From Flavobacterium sp. ACN6 (lineage in GTDB: Bacteria; Bacteroidota; Bacteroidia; Flavobacteriales; Flavobacteriaceae), in the NCBI RefSeq assembly GCF_002304005.1, contig NZ_MRCQ01000001.1:186001-250000 (forward strand): a stretch of 64,000 nt of DNA. Direction: 5' to 3'. The notes beneath the pieces were generated by a model, which saw nothing but the letters and a program-made list of their open reading frames with translations, was not told where the DNA came from and searched no databases. The first letter of the stretch is position 1. Each line of letters opens with the position of its first letter. Shown in pieces: positions 18,048 to 25,395 of the stretch. A program made the position numbers and the translations under genes.

Positions 18048-18461
18048 ATGGAAAACCTTCAAACAAATAAAAAAATAATTCTATTCGACGGAGTTTGCAA
18101 TCTCTGTAACTCCGCCGTACAATTTATTATCAAGCAGGACAAAAAAGATCTATTCAGATTTGTGGCATTGCAATCAGAATTAGGAATTTCGATTTGTAAA
18201 CATTTAGGAATTAGCTTTTCAAAAATGGACAGTATAATTTTGTACGATCCTGGCACAGCTTATTTTTATAAATCTTCGGCAGCCATTGAAATAGCAAAAA
18301 ACTTTGGAGGCTTTTGGAAATTAATTCCAATTTTTAGAATTGTTCCAATTTTTATCAGTGACTTTATTTACGATTATATTGCCAAAAACAGATACAACTG
18401 GTATGGCAAAAAAGAAAGCTGCATGATTCCTACTCCGGAGTTGAAATCTAAGTTTTTGTAA
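18048..18461 (+). CDS. DCC-family thiol-disulfide oxidoreductase-like protein
   Basis: The protein has 137 residues and starts with the motif that names the family: FDGVCNLCNSAVQFI at about 14-28, with the cysteine pair CNLC. A later KSSAAIEIAKNFGGFWKLIPIFRIVP segment and YDYIAKNRYNWYGKK are also typical. The family (DUF393/YuxK) has a thioredoxin-like fold, and a redox role is assumed but poorly demonstrated. It has no signal peptide, though the region 85-110 is hydrophobic. It is a single gene, convergent with ettA across a shared terminator. Confidence 0.88.
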   Translation: MENLQTNKKIILFDGVCNLCNSAVQFIIKQDKKDLFRFVALQSELGISICKHLGISFSKMDSIILYDPGTAYFYKSSAAIEIAKNFGGFWKLIPIFRIVPIFISDFIYDYIAKNRYNWYGKKESCMIPTPELKSKFL

Positions 18462-18514
18462 AATGTCAATTTCATAAAATATTGTCATTTCTGAAATGAC
18501 AAACTAAAAAAAAT

Positions 18515-18555
18515 AAAAAATCCCAAACTCCAATAATTCGGAATTTGGGATTTTA
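18515..18555. terminator. Bidirectional terminator between the DCC gene and ettA
   Basis: AAAATCCCAAACTCC pairs with GGAATTTGGGATTTT (one mismatch) around a short loop, with A runs on one side and T runs on the other. It can stop transcription from both convergent genes. A perfect small palindrome, TTGTCATTTC-T-GAAATGACAA, lies just before it at about 18483-18503. Confidence 0.75.
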
Positions 18556-18577
18556 AAAATTGAAAATTAACCAATAG

Positions 18578-20269
18578 TTATCTAATTAACTTTCTGTATT
18601 TCAAACGTTTTGGAGTTAAATCACCACCAAGACGTTTCTTTTTATTTTCTTCATAATCAGAGAAACTTCCTTCGAAGAAATATACTTCAGAATCTCCTTC
18701 GAAAGCTAAGATGTGTGTACAAATTCTATCTAAGAACCATCTGTCGTGAGAAATAATTACAGCACAACCTGCAAAATTTTCCAAACCTTCTTCCAATGCA
18801 CGAAGTGTGTTCACGTCAAGATCATTCGTAGGCTCATCCAGTAAAAGTACGTTACCTTCTTCTTTTAATGTCATTGCTAAGTGTAAACGGTTACGCTCTC
18901 CACCAGATAACATAGAAACTTTTTTGTTTTGCTCGCCACCTCCAAAGTTGAAACGAGATAAATAAGCTCTTGAGTTAACCTGCTTTCCACCCATCATTAC
19001 TAATTCTTGGCCATCTGCAAAATTTTCCCAGATAGATTTATTTGGATCAATATTAGAGTGAGACTGATCTACATAAGCAATTTTGACTGTTTCACCAACT
19101 GAAAATTCTCCGCTGTCAGTAGCTTGTTCTCCCATAATCATTTTGAAAATAGTAGATTTACCAGCACCATTTGGTCCAATAATTCCAACAATACCAGCCT
19201 GTGGCAAAGTAAAATTCAAATTATCATATAATAATTTCTCTCCAAAAGCTTTGGCAACATTTTTAGCTTCAATAACATTTGTTCCTAAACGAGGTCCGTT
19301 CGGGATATAGATTTCTAGATTTTCATCTAATTGTTTTTGATCTTCATTTAACAATTTGTCGTAGTTCTGTAAACGAGCTTTTTGTTTTGTCTGACGGCCT
19401 TTTGCACCTTGGCGAACCCATTCCAACTCACGCTCTAAAGTTTTTCTACGTTTAGAAGCCACTTTTTCTTCTTGAGCCATACGGCTTGACTTTTGATCTA
19501 ACCATGAAGAATAGTTCCCTTTCCACGGAATACCTTCACCTCTATCTAACTCCAAAATCCAACCGGCAACGTTATCTAAGAAATAACGGTCGTGCGTTAC
19601 AGCAATTACAGTTCCTGCATATTGCGCTAAGTGCTGCTCTAACCAAAGAACTGACTCAGCATCAAGGTGGTTAGTAGGCTCATCAAGTAACAATACATCT
19701 GGTTGCTGCAATAACAAACGACATAAAGCTACACGACGACGCTCACCTCCTGAAAGGTTTTTAATAGGCGTATCTCCTTCTGGAGTACGCAAAGCATCCA
19801 TTGCAATTTCTAATTTTGTATCGATTTCCCAAGCACCAAGAGCATCAATTTTATCTTGTAATGCTGCCTGGCGGTCCATCAACTTATCCATTTTATCTGG
19901 ATCTGAGTAATTTTCTTCAAGACCAAATAAATCATTAATTTGATTGTATTCTTCTAAAACTGCCATAGTCTCAGCTGCTCCTTCTCGAACAATTTCGATA
20001 ACCGTTTTAGAATCATCAAGAATTGGCTCTTGCTCTAAATATCCAACAGTATAACCTGGCTGGAAAACAACATCCCCTTGATAGTTCTTATCTACTCCAG
20101 CAATAATCTTTAAAAGTGAAGATTTTCCAGAACCATTAAGTCCCAAAATACCAATTTTTGCTCCGTAAAAGAAACTCAAGTAAATATTTTTAAGAACAGG
20201 TTTGTCTGCTCCTTGATAGGTTTTACTCAATTTCTGCATTGAGAAAATTACTTTCTTATCGTCTGACAT
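18578..20269 (-). CDS. ettA: Energy-dependent translational throttle protein EttA
   Basis: This ABC-F protein of 563 residues has two nucleotide-binding domains. Walker A motifs are GLNGSGKSS near residue 40 and GPNGAGKST near 355. The ABC signatures are LSGGERRRVAL and LSGGERNRLHLAM, each followed by LLLDEPTNHLD or LLLDEPTNDLD. The arm and linker (about 240-310, SRMAQEEKVASKRRKTLERELEWVRQGAKGRQ) identify the EttA group. EttA binds the ribosomal E site and gates the first peptide bond according to the ATP/ADP level. No membrane segment is present. The C-terminus GGDLTPKRLKYRKL also fits the group. Confidence 0.95.
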   Translation of the reverse strand: MSDDKKVIFSMQKLSKTYQGADKPVLKNIYLSFFYGAKIGILGLNGSGKSSLLKIIAGVDKNYQGDVVFQPGYTVGYLEQEPILDDSKTVIEIVREGAAETMAVLEEYNQINDLFGLEENYSDPDKMDKLMDRQAALQDKIDALGAWEIDTKLEIAMDALRTPEGDTPIKNLSGGERRRVALCRLLLQQPDVLLLDEPTNHLDAESVLWLEQHLAQYAGTVIAVTHDRYFLDNVAGWILELDRGEGIPWKGNYSSWLDQKSSRMAQEEKVASKRRKTLERELEWVRQGAKGRQTKQKARLQNYDKLLNEDQKQLDENLEIYIPNGPRLGTNVIEAKNVAKAFGEKLLYDNLNFTLPQAGIVGIIGPNGAGKSTIFKMIMGEQATDSGEFSVGETVKIAYVDQSHSNIDPNKSIWENFADGQELVMMGGKQVNSRAYLSRFNFGGGEQNKKVSMLSGGERNRLHLAMTLKEEGNVLLLDEPTNDLDVNTLRALEEGLENFAGCAVIISHDRWFLDRICTHILAFEGDSEVYFFEGSFSDYEENKKKRLGGDLTPKRLKYRKLIR

Positions 20270-20337
20270 TTTTATATTTTTTATTTATTATTCTTAATTA
20301 TTATTGAAATTTGCTATTGTAATTGTAATTGATTTTT

Positions 20338-20520
20338 CTAAACCCTTCCTTTCAAAGCATTGAAAACCCAAGCATTAGCAAAAAAACCAACTCCAACAGC
20401 AGCAAATCCCCAGCCTGAAACATCACTGTATCTAAAAATACCAAGACCTATAAGTAACAATCCCATAAGTACCATTATAAAAGTAGCCCATCCTAAAACG
20501 GTATTTTTATTCATTCCCAT
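20338..20520 (-). CDS. Small CAL67264-type membrane protein
   Basis: The protein has 60 residues and two membrane segments (about 10-28 and 36-52). MGMNKNTVLGWATFIMVLMG and the ending NAWVFNALKGRV match the short family named after Gramella CAL67264, found in Flavobacteriia. Its function is unknown. It lies upstream of ettA on the same strand, with about 70 bases between. A start two codons later (MNKNT) is equally possible. Confidence 0.75.
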   Translation of the reverse strand: MGMNKNTVLGWATFIMVLMGLLLIGLGIFRYSDVSGWGFAAVGVGFFANAWVFNALKGRV

Positions 20521-20584
20521 AATTGTGTAATTATTTTTAAGTAGTAAAATTTTTAGAAAGGCAAATATCGTGAATTTTAACGGC

Positions 20585-21589
20585 TTAATTAAATATTTTA
20601 TACAGCATTTCTTTTAACAAATCTGATTGTGGTAAAGCATTGGCCCCTACACCTTTACTTTTAACATCAATGTCACGCAAAGCTCCAACAATCTGACTAA
20701 CCTTTCTCATTGGATAATTTTTTACGGCCAAATCATATTCTTTCAAGAAATACGGATTTACACCAATTGCCGCCGCAACATTTTTTGGATTTTTATCTTT
20801 TAGTCCGTGATATTTTAAAAGTTGTATAAAAAATCCAAACACTAGTCCTGTTGTCATCACCAAAGGATATTCTTTCGGGTTATGAGCAAAATTTTCAGCA
20901 ATCTTATAGGCTTTTAGCTGATTGCGTTCGCCTATTGCTTTTCGAAGTTCAAAAACATTATAATCTTTACTAAAACCAATATTTTCCTCGATATGCTCAG
21001 GCATAATCATAGTCCCTTTTGGTAAAATAATCTGTAGTTTTTCAAGTTCATTATTAATTTTACTTAAATCTGTTCCTAAAAATTCCACCAGCATAGCATT
21101 CGCTTTGGGATCAATTGTATATTTTTTTCCTGCTAAAACACGTTTTATCCAGTCTCCTACTTGATTTTCATATAACTTTTTACTTTCATAAACAACACCT
21201 TTCTGCGCTAATAGTTTAGTAACTTTTTTACGTTTATCAAGTGTTTTGTATTTGTAACAGAAAACCAAAACCGTAGTTTCCATCGGATTGTCTACATACG
21301 ATTCTATCTTATCAATTGTACGAGATAAATCTTGAGCTTCTTTAACAATAACAACCTGACGATCAGCCATCATAGGATAGCGCTTGGCCGTTGAAACAAT
21401 ATCATCAATAGAAACATCTCTTCCGTACAAAACTGTCTGATTAAATCCTTTTTCTTCTTCAGCTAAAACATTCTGCTCAATATATTCGGATAACTTATCT
21501 ATATAATAAGGTTCTTCACCCATTAAAAAATAAATTGGTTTAATATTTCCGGCTTTTATATCGTTAACAATTTTTACTACTTCGTCCAT
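20585..21589 (-). CDS. holA: DNA polymerase III delta subunit
   Basis: HolA is the clamp-loader subunit that opens the sliding clamp. It has 334 residues, as usual. IKPIYFLMGEEPYYIDKLSEYI at the start is the family signature, followed by the AAA-like core (PMMADRQVVIVKEAQDL, TTVLVFCYKYK) and the C-terminal collar helices (YFLKEYDLAVKNYPMRKVSQIVGALRDIDVKSKG). No Walker A motif is expected in this subunit and none is seen. It is divergent from the HsdR_N-like gene across a 100-bp gap with a REP-like palindrome. Confidence 0.95.
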   Translation of the reverse strand: MDEVVKIVNDIKAGNIKPIYFLMGEEPYYIDKLSEYIEQNVLAEEEKGFNQTVLYGRDVSIDDIVSTAKRYPMMADRQVVIVKEAQDLSRTIDKIESYVDNPMETTVLVFCYKYKTLDKRKKVTKLLAQKGVVYESKKLYENQVGDWIKRVLAGKKYTIDPKANAMLVEFLGTDLSKINNELEKLQIILPKGTMIMPEHIEENIGFSKDYNVFELRKAIGERNQLKAYKIAENFAHNPKEYPLVMTTGLVFGFFIQLLKYHGLKDKNPKNVAAAIGVNPYFLKEYDLAVKNYPMRKVSQIVGALRDIDVKSKGVGANALPQSDLLKEMLYKIFN

Positions 21590-21645
21590 CTACTTTTGTT
21601 TCAAGTTCAGGTTTTAGGGTCGAATTTCAATAACTTGAAACTTTA

Positions 21646-21661
21646 TCCCGAGACTTCGGGA
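21646..21661. repeat. REP-like palindrome, copy 3, inside a nested hairpin
   Basis: TCCCGAGACTTCGGGA lies between outer arms CAGGTTT (21608-21614) and AAACCTG (21663-21669). The cruciform-like element is placed between divergent holA and the HsdR_N-like gene, just upstream of the latter's promoter box. Confidence 0.6.
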
Positions 21662-21680
21662 GAAACCTGAAACTATTTTA

Positions 21681-21688
21681 TATTTTTG
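21681..21688 (+). promoter_or_regulatory. Promoter -7 box of the HsdR_N-like gene
   Basis: TATTTTTG fits TAnnTTTG and ends only four bases before the ATG at 21693. This suggests a leaderless message. Confidence 0.45.
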
Positions 21689-21692
21689 CTTT

Positions 21693-22145
21693 ATGTTAAA
21701 ACTTAATTTCCCTGCTTATACTTTCCGATTCAAAAATAGCGAAAATAAAGTGTCTATTTTTGATGAAATCAGGAAAAAATTTATAATTCTTACGCCTGAA
21801 GAATGGGTTCGCCAGCACGTTGTTCATTATTTAATGCATGAAAAAAAATACCCAAAGTCACTTATAAACGTAGAGAAAGTTTTAACCGTCAACGGATTAC
21901 GAAAACGTTACGATGTTGTAGTATTCAATTCAGACGGCACCATACATATACTAGTAGAGTGTAAAGCGCCAGAAGTTAAAATCTCTCAGGCAACTTTTGA
22001 TCAAATTGCCCGTTATAATATGACAATGCAGGCACGGTTTTTGAATGTCACAAACGGACTAAACCATTTTTATTGTCAAATGGATTTTGAAAACGAAAAA
22101 TATGAGTTTTTAAGAAACCTGCCTGACTATAAAGAAAACCATTAA
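21693..22145 (+). CDS. Stand-alone HsdR_N-like PD-(D/E)XK nuclease
   Basis: The protein has 150 residues and consists of the N-terminal nuclease domain of type I restriction R subunits and little else. Asp74 in LRKRYDVVVF and Glu89 and Lys91 in LVECKAP form the D-X14-ExK active site, followed by a QIARYNMTMQARFLNVTNG helix and strand. The helicase motor, HsdM and HsdS are all absent, so this is not a restriction system. As far as I recall, the gene is conserved beside holA in Bacteroidota, which suggests a housekeeping repair or replication role. A promoter box ends four bases before the ATG. Confidence 0.85.
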   Translation: MLKLNFPAYTFRFKNSENKVSIFDEIRKKFIILTPEEWVRQHVVHYLMHEKKYPKSLINVEKVLTVNGLRKRYDVVVFNSDGTIHILVECKAPEVKISQATFDQIARYNMTMQARFLNVTNGLNHFYCQMDFENEKYEFLRNLPDYKENH

Positions 22146-22166
22146 AAATAAATAATTAATATACTT

Positions 22167-23186
22167 TTGGATAAAATAGCAGTTGTCATTTTAAATTGGA
22201 ACGGGGTAAAATTGCTGGAGCAGTTTTTACCGTCTGTTATTCAGTTTTCAGAAGGAGCATCTATATATGTTGCTGATAACGATTCTACAGATAATTCTAT
22301 TGAATTTGTTACAGAAAATTTCCCTACCGTTAAGATTGTAAAAAACACAGGAAATCATGGCTTTGCAAAAGGTTACAATGATGCCTTAAAACATATTGAT
22401 GCAGAAATTTATGCATTGGTCAATTCAGATATTGAGGTAACAGAAAACTGGCTGAAACCAATTCTTGAGACTTTTGAAAATGAAAAACAAACCGCAATTA
22501 TTCAGCCTAAAATCCTTGATTTTAAAAACAAAGAATATTTCGAATACGCTGGTGCAGCAGGCGGTTTTATAGATAAATTTGGTTATCCTTTCTGTCGAGG
22601 CAGAATCTTCGAAACAATCGAAAAAGATAATGGACAATACGATAATAATTGCGAATTGTTCTGGGCTTCGGGTGCTTGCTTTTTCATCAGAAAAAATGTT
22701 TTTCATGAACTTGGAGGTTTCGACGAAAGCTTTTTTGCGCATCAGGAAGAAATAGATTTATGCTGGCGCGCTTCTAACGAAGGGCATATTATTAAATACA
22801 ATTATCACTCAGTGGTTTACCATGTTGGAGGAGCAACATTACAACAGGGAAATCCAAAAAAGACCTATCTGAATTTTAGAAATTCATTATTAATGATGGT
22901 CAAAAATCTACCTCGAAGAAGATTATTTTTTGTGATTTTCTTTCGTATGATTTTGGATGGTATTGCAGGTATGCGTTTCCTTACACAAGGAAAATTTGGA
23001 CATACTTTTGCCGTTTTAAAGGCACATTTTTCATTTTATTGTTTATCTTTAAAATATATCGGAAAAAGAAAAGATTTTCAGATACAGCAATACTATATGG
23101 TTAAAAGCATCGTTTTCCTTTATTATATAAGGAAACTGACTTTATTTAAAGAAATCTTTAACAGTATTCAAAATATTAAAAACTAA
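22167..23186 (+). CDS. Family 2 glycosyltransferase
   Basis: This GT-A fold glycosyltransferase has 339 residues. KIAVVILNWNGVKLLEQFLPS opens the nucleotide-sugar site, VADNDSTDNSI follows, and VNSDIEV near 90-96 is the DxD-like metal motif. The acceptor part has FWASGACFFIRKNVFHELGGFDESFFAHQEEIDLCWR, typical of rhamnosyl- or similar transferases. The C-terminal part is hydrophobic and may touch the membrane. The frame has no ATG near the N-terminus; it must start at TTG 22167, since an in-frame stop lies 18 bases upstream. It follows the HsdR_N-like gene by 21 bases. The donor and acceptor are unknown. Confidence 0.9.
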   Translation: MDKIAVVILNWNGVKLLEQFLPSVIQFSEGASIYVADNDSTDNSIEFVTENFPTVKIVKNTGNHGFAKGYNDALKHIDAEIYALVNSDIEVTENWLKPILETFENEKQTAIIQPKILDFKNKEYFEYAGAAGGFIDKFGYPFCRGRIFETIEKDNGQYDNNCELFWASGACFFIRKNVFHELGGFDESFFAHQEEIDLCWRASNEGHIIKYNYHSVVYHVGGATLQQGNPKKTYLNFRNSLLMMVKNLPRRRLFFVIFFRMILDGIAGMRFLTQGKFGHTFAVLKAHFSFYCLSLKYIGKRKDFQIQQYYMVKSIVFLYYIRKLTLFKEIFNSIQNIKN

Positions 23187-23191
23187 ATTTG
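23184..23191 (+). promoter_or_regulatory. Promoter -7 box of the ompA-like gene
   Basis: TAAATTTG fits TAnnTTTG and lies 27 bases before the ATG at 23219. Confidence 0.45.
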
Positions 23192-23218
23192 TAATCAAGT
23201 CTAATTAAAATTAAATTT

Positions 23219-24052
23219 ATGAGAAAAATAGTTATCGCACTATCAGTATTAATGGCACTAACATCATGTGTTTCTAAAAAGAAATATGCTGAGTTAGAAG
23301 CTAAGAACAAGGAGACTCAAGATTTGTTAAACTCTTGTACTGTAAAATTAAACACGTGCTTAGAAGAAAAAGCTGGATTGGCTGCTACAGCGGACAGCTA
23401 CAAACAACATAACAAAGATTTAATCAGCAGCTCTAAAGATTTAACTATCTTAACAACTAAAGGTGCTGAGAATCTTGAAAAATCTCTTGAAAGTTTAAAA
23501 GAAAAAGATTTAAAAATCTCTAGACTTCAAGATGCTTTAACTAAAAAAGACAGTGTTACTTTAGCATTAGTTACAAGCTTAAAAGGAGCAGTTGGAATCA
23601 ACGATCCAGACATCGAAATCAATGTTGAAAAAGGAGTTGTATTTATCTCTATCGCTGATAAATTATTATTTAAAAGCGGAAGCTACGACGTAACTGATGC
23701 AGCAAAAGGTGTATTAGCAAAAGTTGCAAAAGTAGTTAATGACAAACCAGATTTCGAATGTATGGTTGAAGGACACACTGATAATGTTCCTTACAAAAGC
23801 AACGGAATTATCTTAGACAACTGGGATTTAAGTGTGAAACGTTCTACTTCTATAGTTCGTGTATTAACAAACGATCTTGGAGTAAACCCAGCTAAATTAA
23901 TTGCTGCAGGTAGAAGTTCTTATGTCCCATTAGTTGCTAATGATACTGCTGAAAACAAAGCACGTAACAGAAGAACTCGTATCGTAGTTATGCCAAAAAT
24001 CGATCAATTCTATGATATGATTGAAAAAGAAATGAAAAAACAAGCTAAATAA
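23219..24052 (+). CDS. OmpA-family peptidoglycan-binding lipoprotein
   Basis: The protein has 277 residues. A lipoprotein signal ends in LMALTSC (Cys17). Residues 25-120 form a coiled coil (KKKYAELEAKNKETQDLL, with later KLNTCLEEK and NLEKSLESLKEKD). The C-terminal OmpA domain (about 140-260) has VEGHTDNVPYK and the diaminopimelate-binding signature NWDLSVKRSTSIVRVL...NRRTRIVV. It should be held in the outer membrane and touch peptidoglycan, giving envelope stability, much like Pal. The Lys- and Ala-rich coding sequence uses codons like a highly expressed gene. It ends in a strong terminator. Confidence 0.92.
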   Translation: MRKIVIALSVLMALTSCVSKKKYAELEAKNKETQDLLNSCTVKLNTCLEEKAGLAATADSYKQHNKDLISSSKDLTILTTKGAENLEKSLESLKEKDLKISRLQDALTKKDSVTLALVTSLKGAVGINDPDIEINVEKGVVFISIADKLLFKSGSYDVTDAAKGVLAKVAKVVNDKPDFECMVEGHTDNVPYKSNGIILDNWDLSVKRSTSIVRVLTNDLGVNPAKLIAAGRSSYVPLVANDTAENKARNRRTRIVVMPKIDQFYDMIEKEMKKQAK

Positions 24053-24080
24053 TCCTTGTTTTAAATTCTATAAAAAACAG

Positions 24081-24109
24081 AAAAAGCAGGTCAATTGACC
24101 TGCTTTTTT
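24081..24109 (+). terminator. Intrinsic terminator after the ompA-like gene
   Basis: AAAAAGCAGGTC pairs perfectly with GACCTGCTTTTTT around AATT. It is symmetric and lies 29 bases after the stop codon. The next 110 bases up to tsaC are AT-rich with only weak hairpins. Confidence 0.9.
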
Positions 24110-24222
24110 GTATTCTTAATTTCTGTAATTAAAGAATAACATTATTTTAAATAACTAACTAAATTTTAACTTTAATAAAGTTAGGTATTATTTTTAAACT
24201 TTTATACAATTAAAGTATTTAT

Positions 24223-24843
24223 TTACAAAATATCAATATCGCCTTTTCCTTCTCTTACAATAACCGGCTCATGCTCAGAAAGATCAATAATTGTAGAAGC
24301 AATATTATCTCCGTAGCCGCCATCGATTACTAGATCTACAAGATTCTGCCATTTCTCAAAAATCAATTCTGGATCTGTAGTATATTCAATCACATCATCT
24401 TCATCACGTATAGATGTAGAAACAACTGGATTTCCTAACTGACGTACAATTTCTAAGATTATATTATTATCCGGAACACGAATACCAACCGTAGTTTTCT
24501 TTTTAAACTCTTTTGGAAGATTATTATTTCCAGGCAAAATAAAAGTATACGGCCCAGGTAAAGCTCTTTTTAATATTTTAAAAGTCGAAGTATCAATCTG
24601 ACGTACATAATCTGATATGTTACTCAAATCGTGACAGATAAACGAGAAATTAGCTTTCTCTAGTTTAACTCCTTTTATTTTTGCAATTTTTTCCAACGCT
24701 CTCGAATTGGTAATATCACAACCCAAACCGTAAACAGTATCCGTTGGATAAATTACCAATCCCCCATTCTGAAGCACTTTTACAACTTTTGCAATTGCCG
24801 CTTCACTAGGTTTATCAGGATATATTTTTATAAATTCAGCCAT
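24223..24843 (-). CDS. tsaC: L-threonylcarbamoyladenylate synthase
   Basis: This YrdC/Sua5-type enzyme makes threonylcarbamoyl-AMP from threonine, bicarbonate and ATP, the first step of t6A tRNA modification. The 206 residues correspond to the short TsaC form without the Sua5 C-terminal domain. The motif GGLVIYPTDTVYGLGCDI is at about 28-45, followed by KANFSFICHDLSNISDYV, GPYTFILPG and VGIRVPDN, all in the active cavity. TsaE is encoded at 12386-12793. Confidence 0.94.
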   Translation of the reverse strand: MAEFIKIYPDKPSEAAIAKVVKVLQNGGLVIYPTDTVYGLGCDITNSRALEKIAKIKGVKLEKANFSFICHDLSNISDYVRQIDTSTFKILKRALPGPYTFILPGNNNLPKEFKKKTTVGIRVPDNNIILEIVRQLGNPVVSTSIRDEDDVIEYTTDPELIFEKWQNLVDLVIDGGYGDNIASTIIDLSEHEPVIVREGKGDIDIL

Positions 24844-24866
24844 TTTTTTTATTAAGAATAAAGATG

Positions 24867-25364
24867 TTAGATAATAGAATAAAGACTTCTCTTAAATTCC
24901 TTTAAAATTTTGCAAACAAATAACAACATTGCAATAGCTAGTAAATTTAACTTTAAATGAAAAATACTTTCACTTTCTCGAAATGCTAATAAAAATTGAG
25001 AGAATTGAAAATCAAAACCAGTGAATATATCATTAGTTAAATCTAAAGTAAAATTTACCGCAATTCCATTTACTGATGTGTAATAGATACCATAAATTTC
25101 AAAACCAATTAGTTGTAAAATTAAAGAAATGATAACTAAATTTAATCCTCTCAAGTATTTTTTCTTATTTAATACCCATGCGGAATAAGTACAAAAAGCA
25201 AAAAATAAAAATGGCATAATAAGCTGAATATAAAAAGGTCCTCTATATTCAATAACATTAGTAGTAAAAATTAAATATGTCATAAACAGTATCCCTACAA
25301 TGCCTCCAAAAAACTGATAAATTTCAATAAAATTAAGTTTCTTTAAGAGCGTCTTATCAATCAT
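24867..25364 (-). CDS. Unknown membrane protein
   Basis: The protein has 165 residues and is strongly hydrophobic, with four predicted membrane segments (about 20-36, 44-64, 74-97 and 134-150). I recognise no family and see no catalytic motif. Charged residues cluster at both ends. It lies between uvrD and tsaC, all on the minus strand, with about 30-base gaps. An AT-rich (TTTTTAAT)n tract of about 25 bases precedes it. It is probably a real gene because the frame is uninterrupted and the composition is membrane-like. Confidence 0.6.
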   Translation of the reverse strand: MIDKTLLKKLNFIEIYQFFGGIVGILFMTYLIFTTNVIEYRGPFYIQLIMPFLFFAFCTYSAWVLNKKKYLRGLNLVIISLILQLIGFEIYGIYYTSVNGIAVNFTLDLTNDIFTGFDFQFSQFLLAFRESESIFHLKLNLLAIAMLLFVCKILKEFKRSLYSII

Positions 25365-25395
25365 TTTTAATTTTTAATTTTTAATTTTTAATTTC

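Noticed and set aside
21693..22145. Remnant of a type I restriction system
   Set aside because: The frame is intact with all active-site residues, has its own promoter box and lacks any trace of hsdM/hsdS nearby. A functional solo protein is more likely than a remnant.
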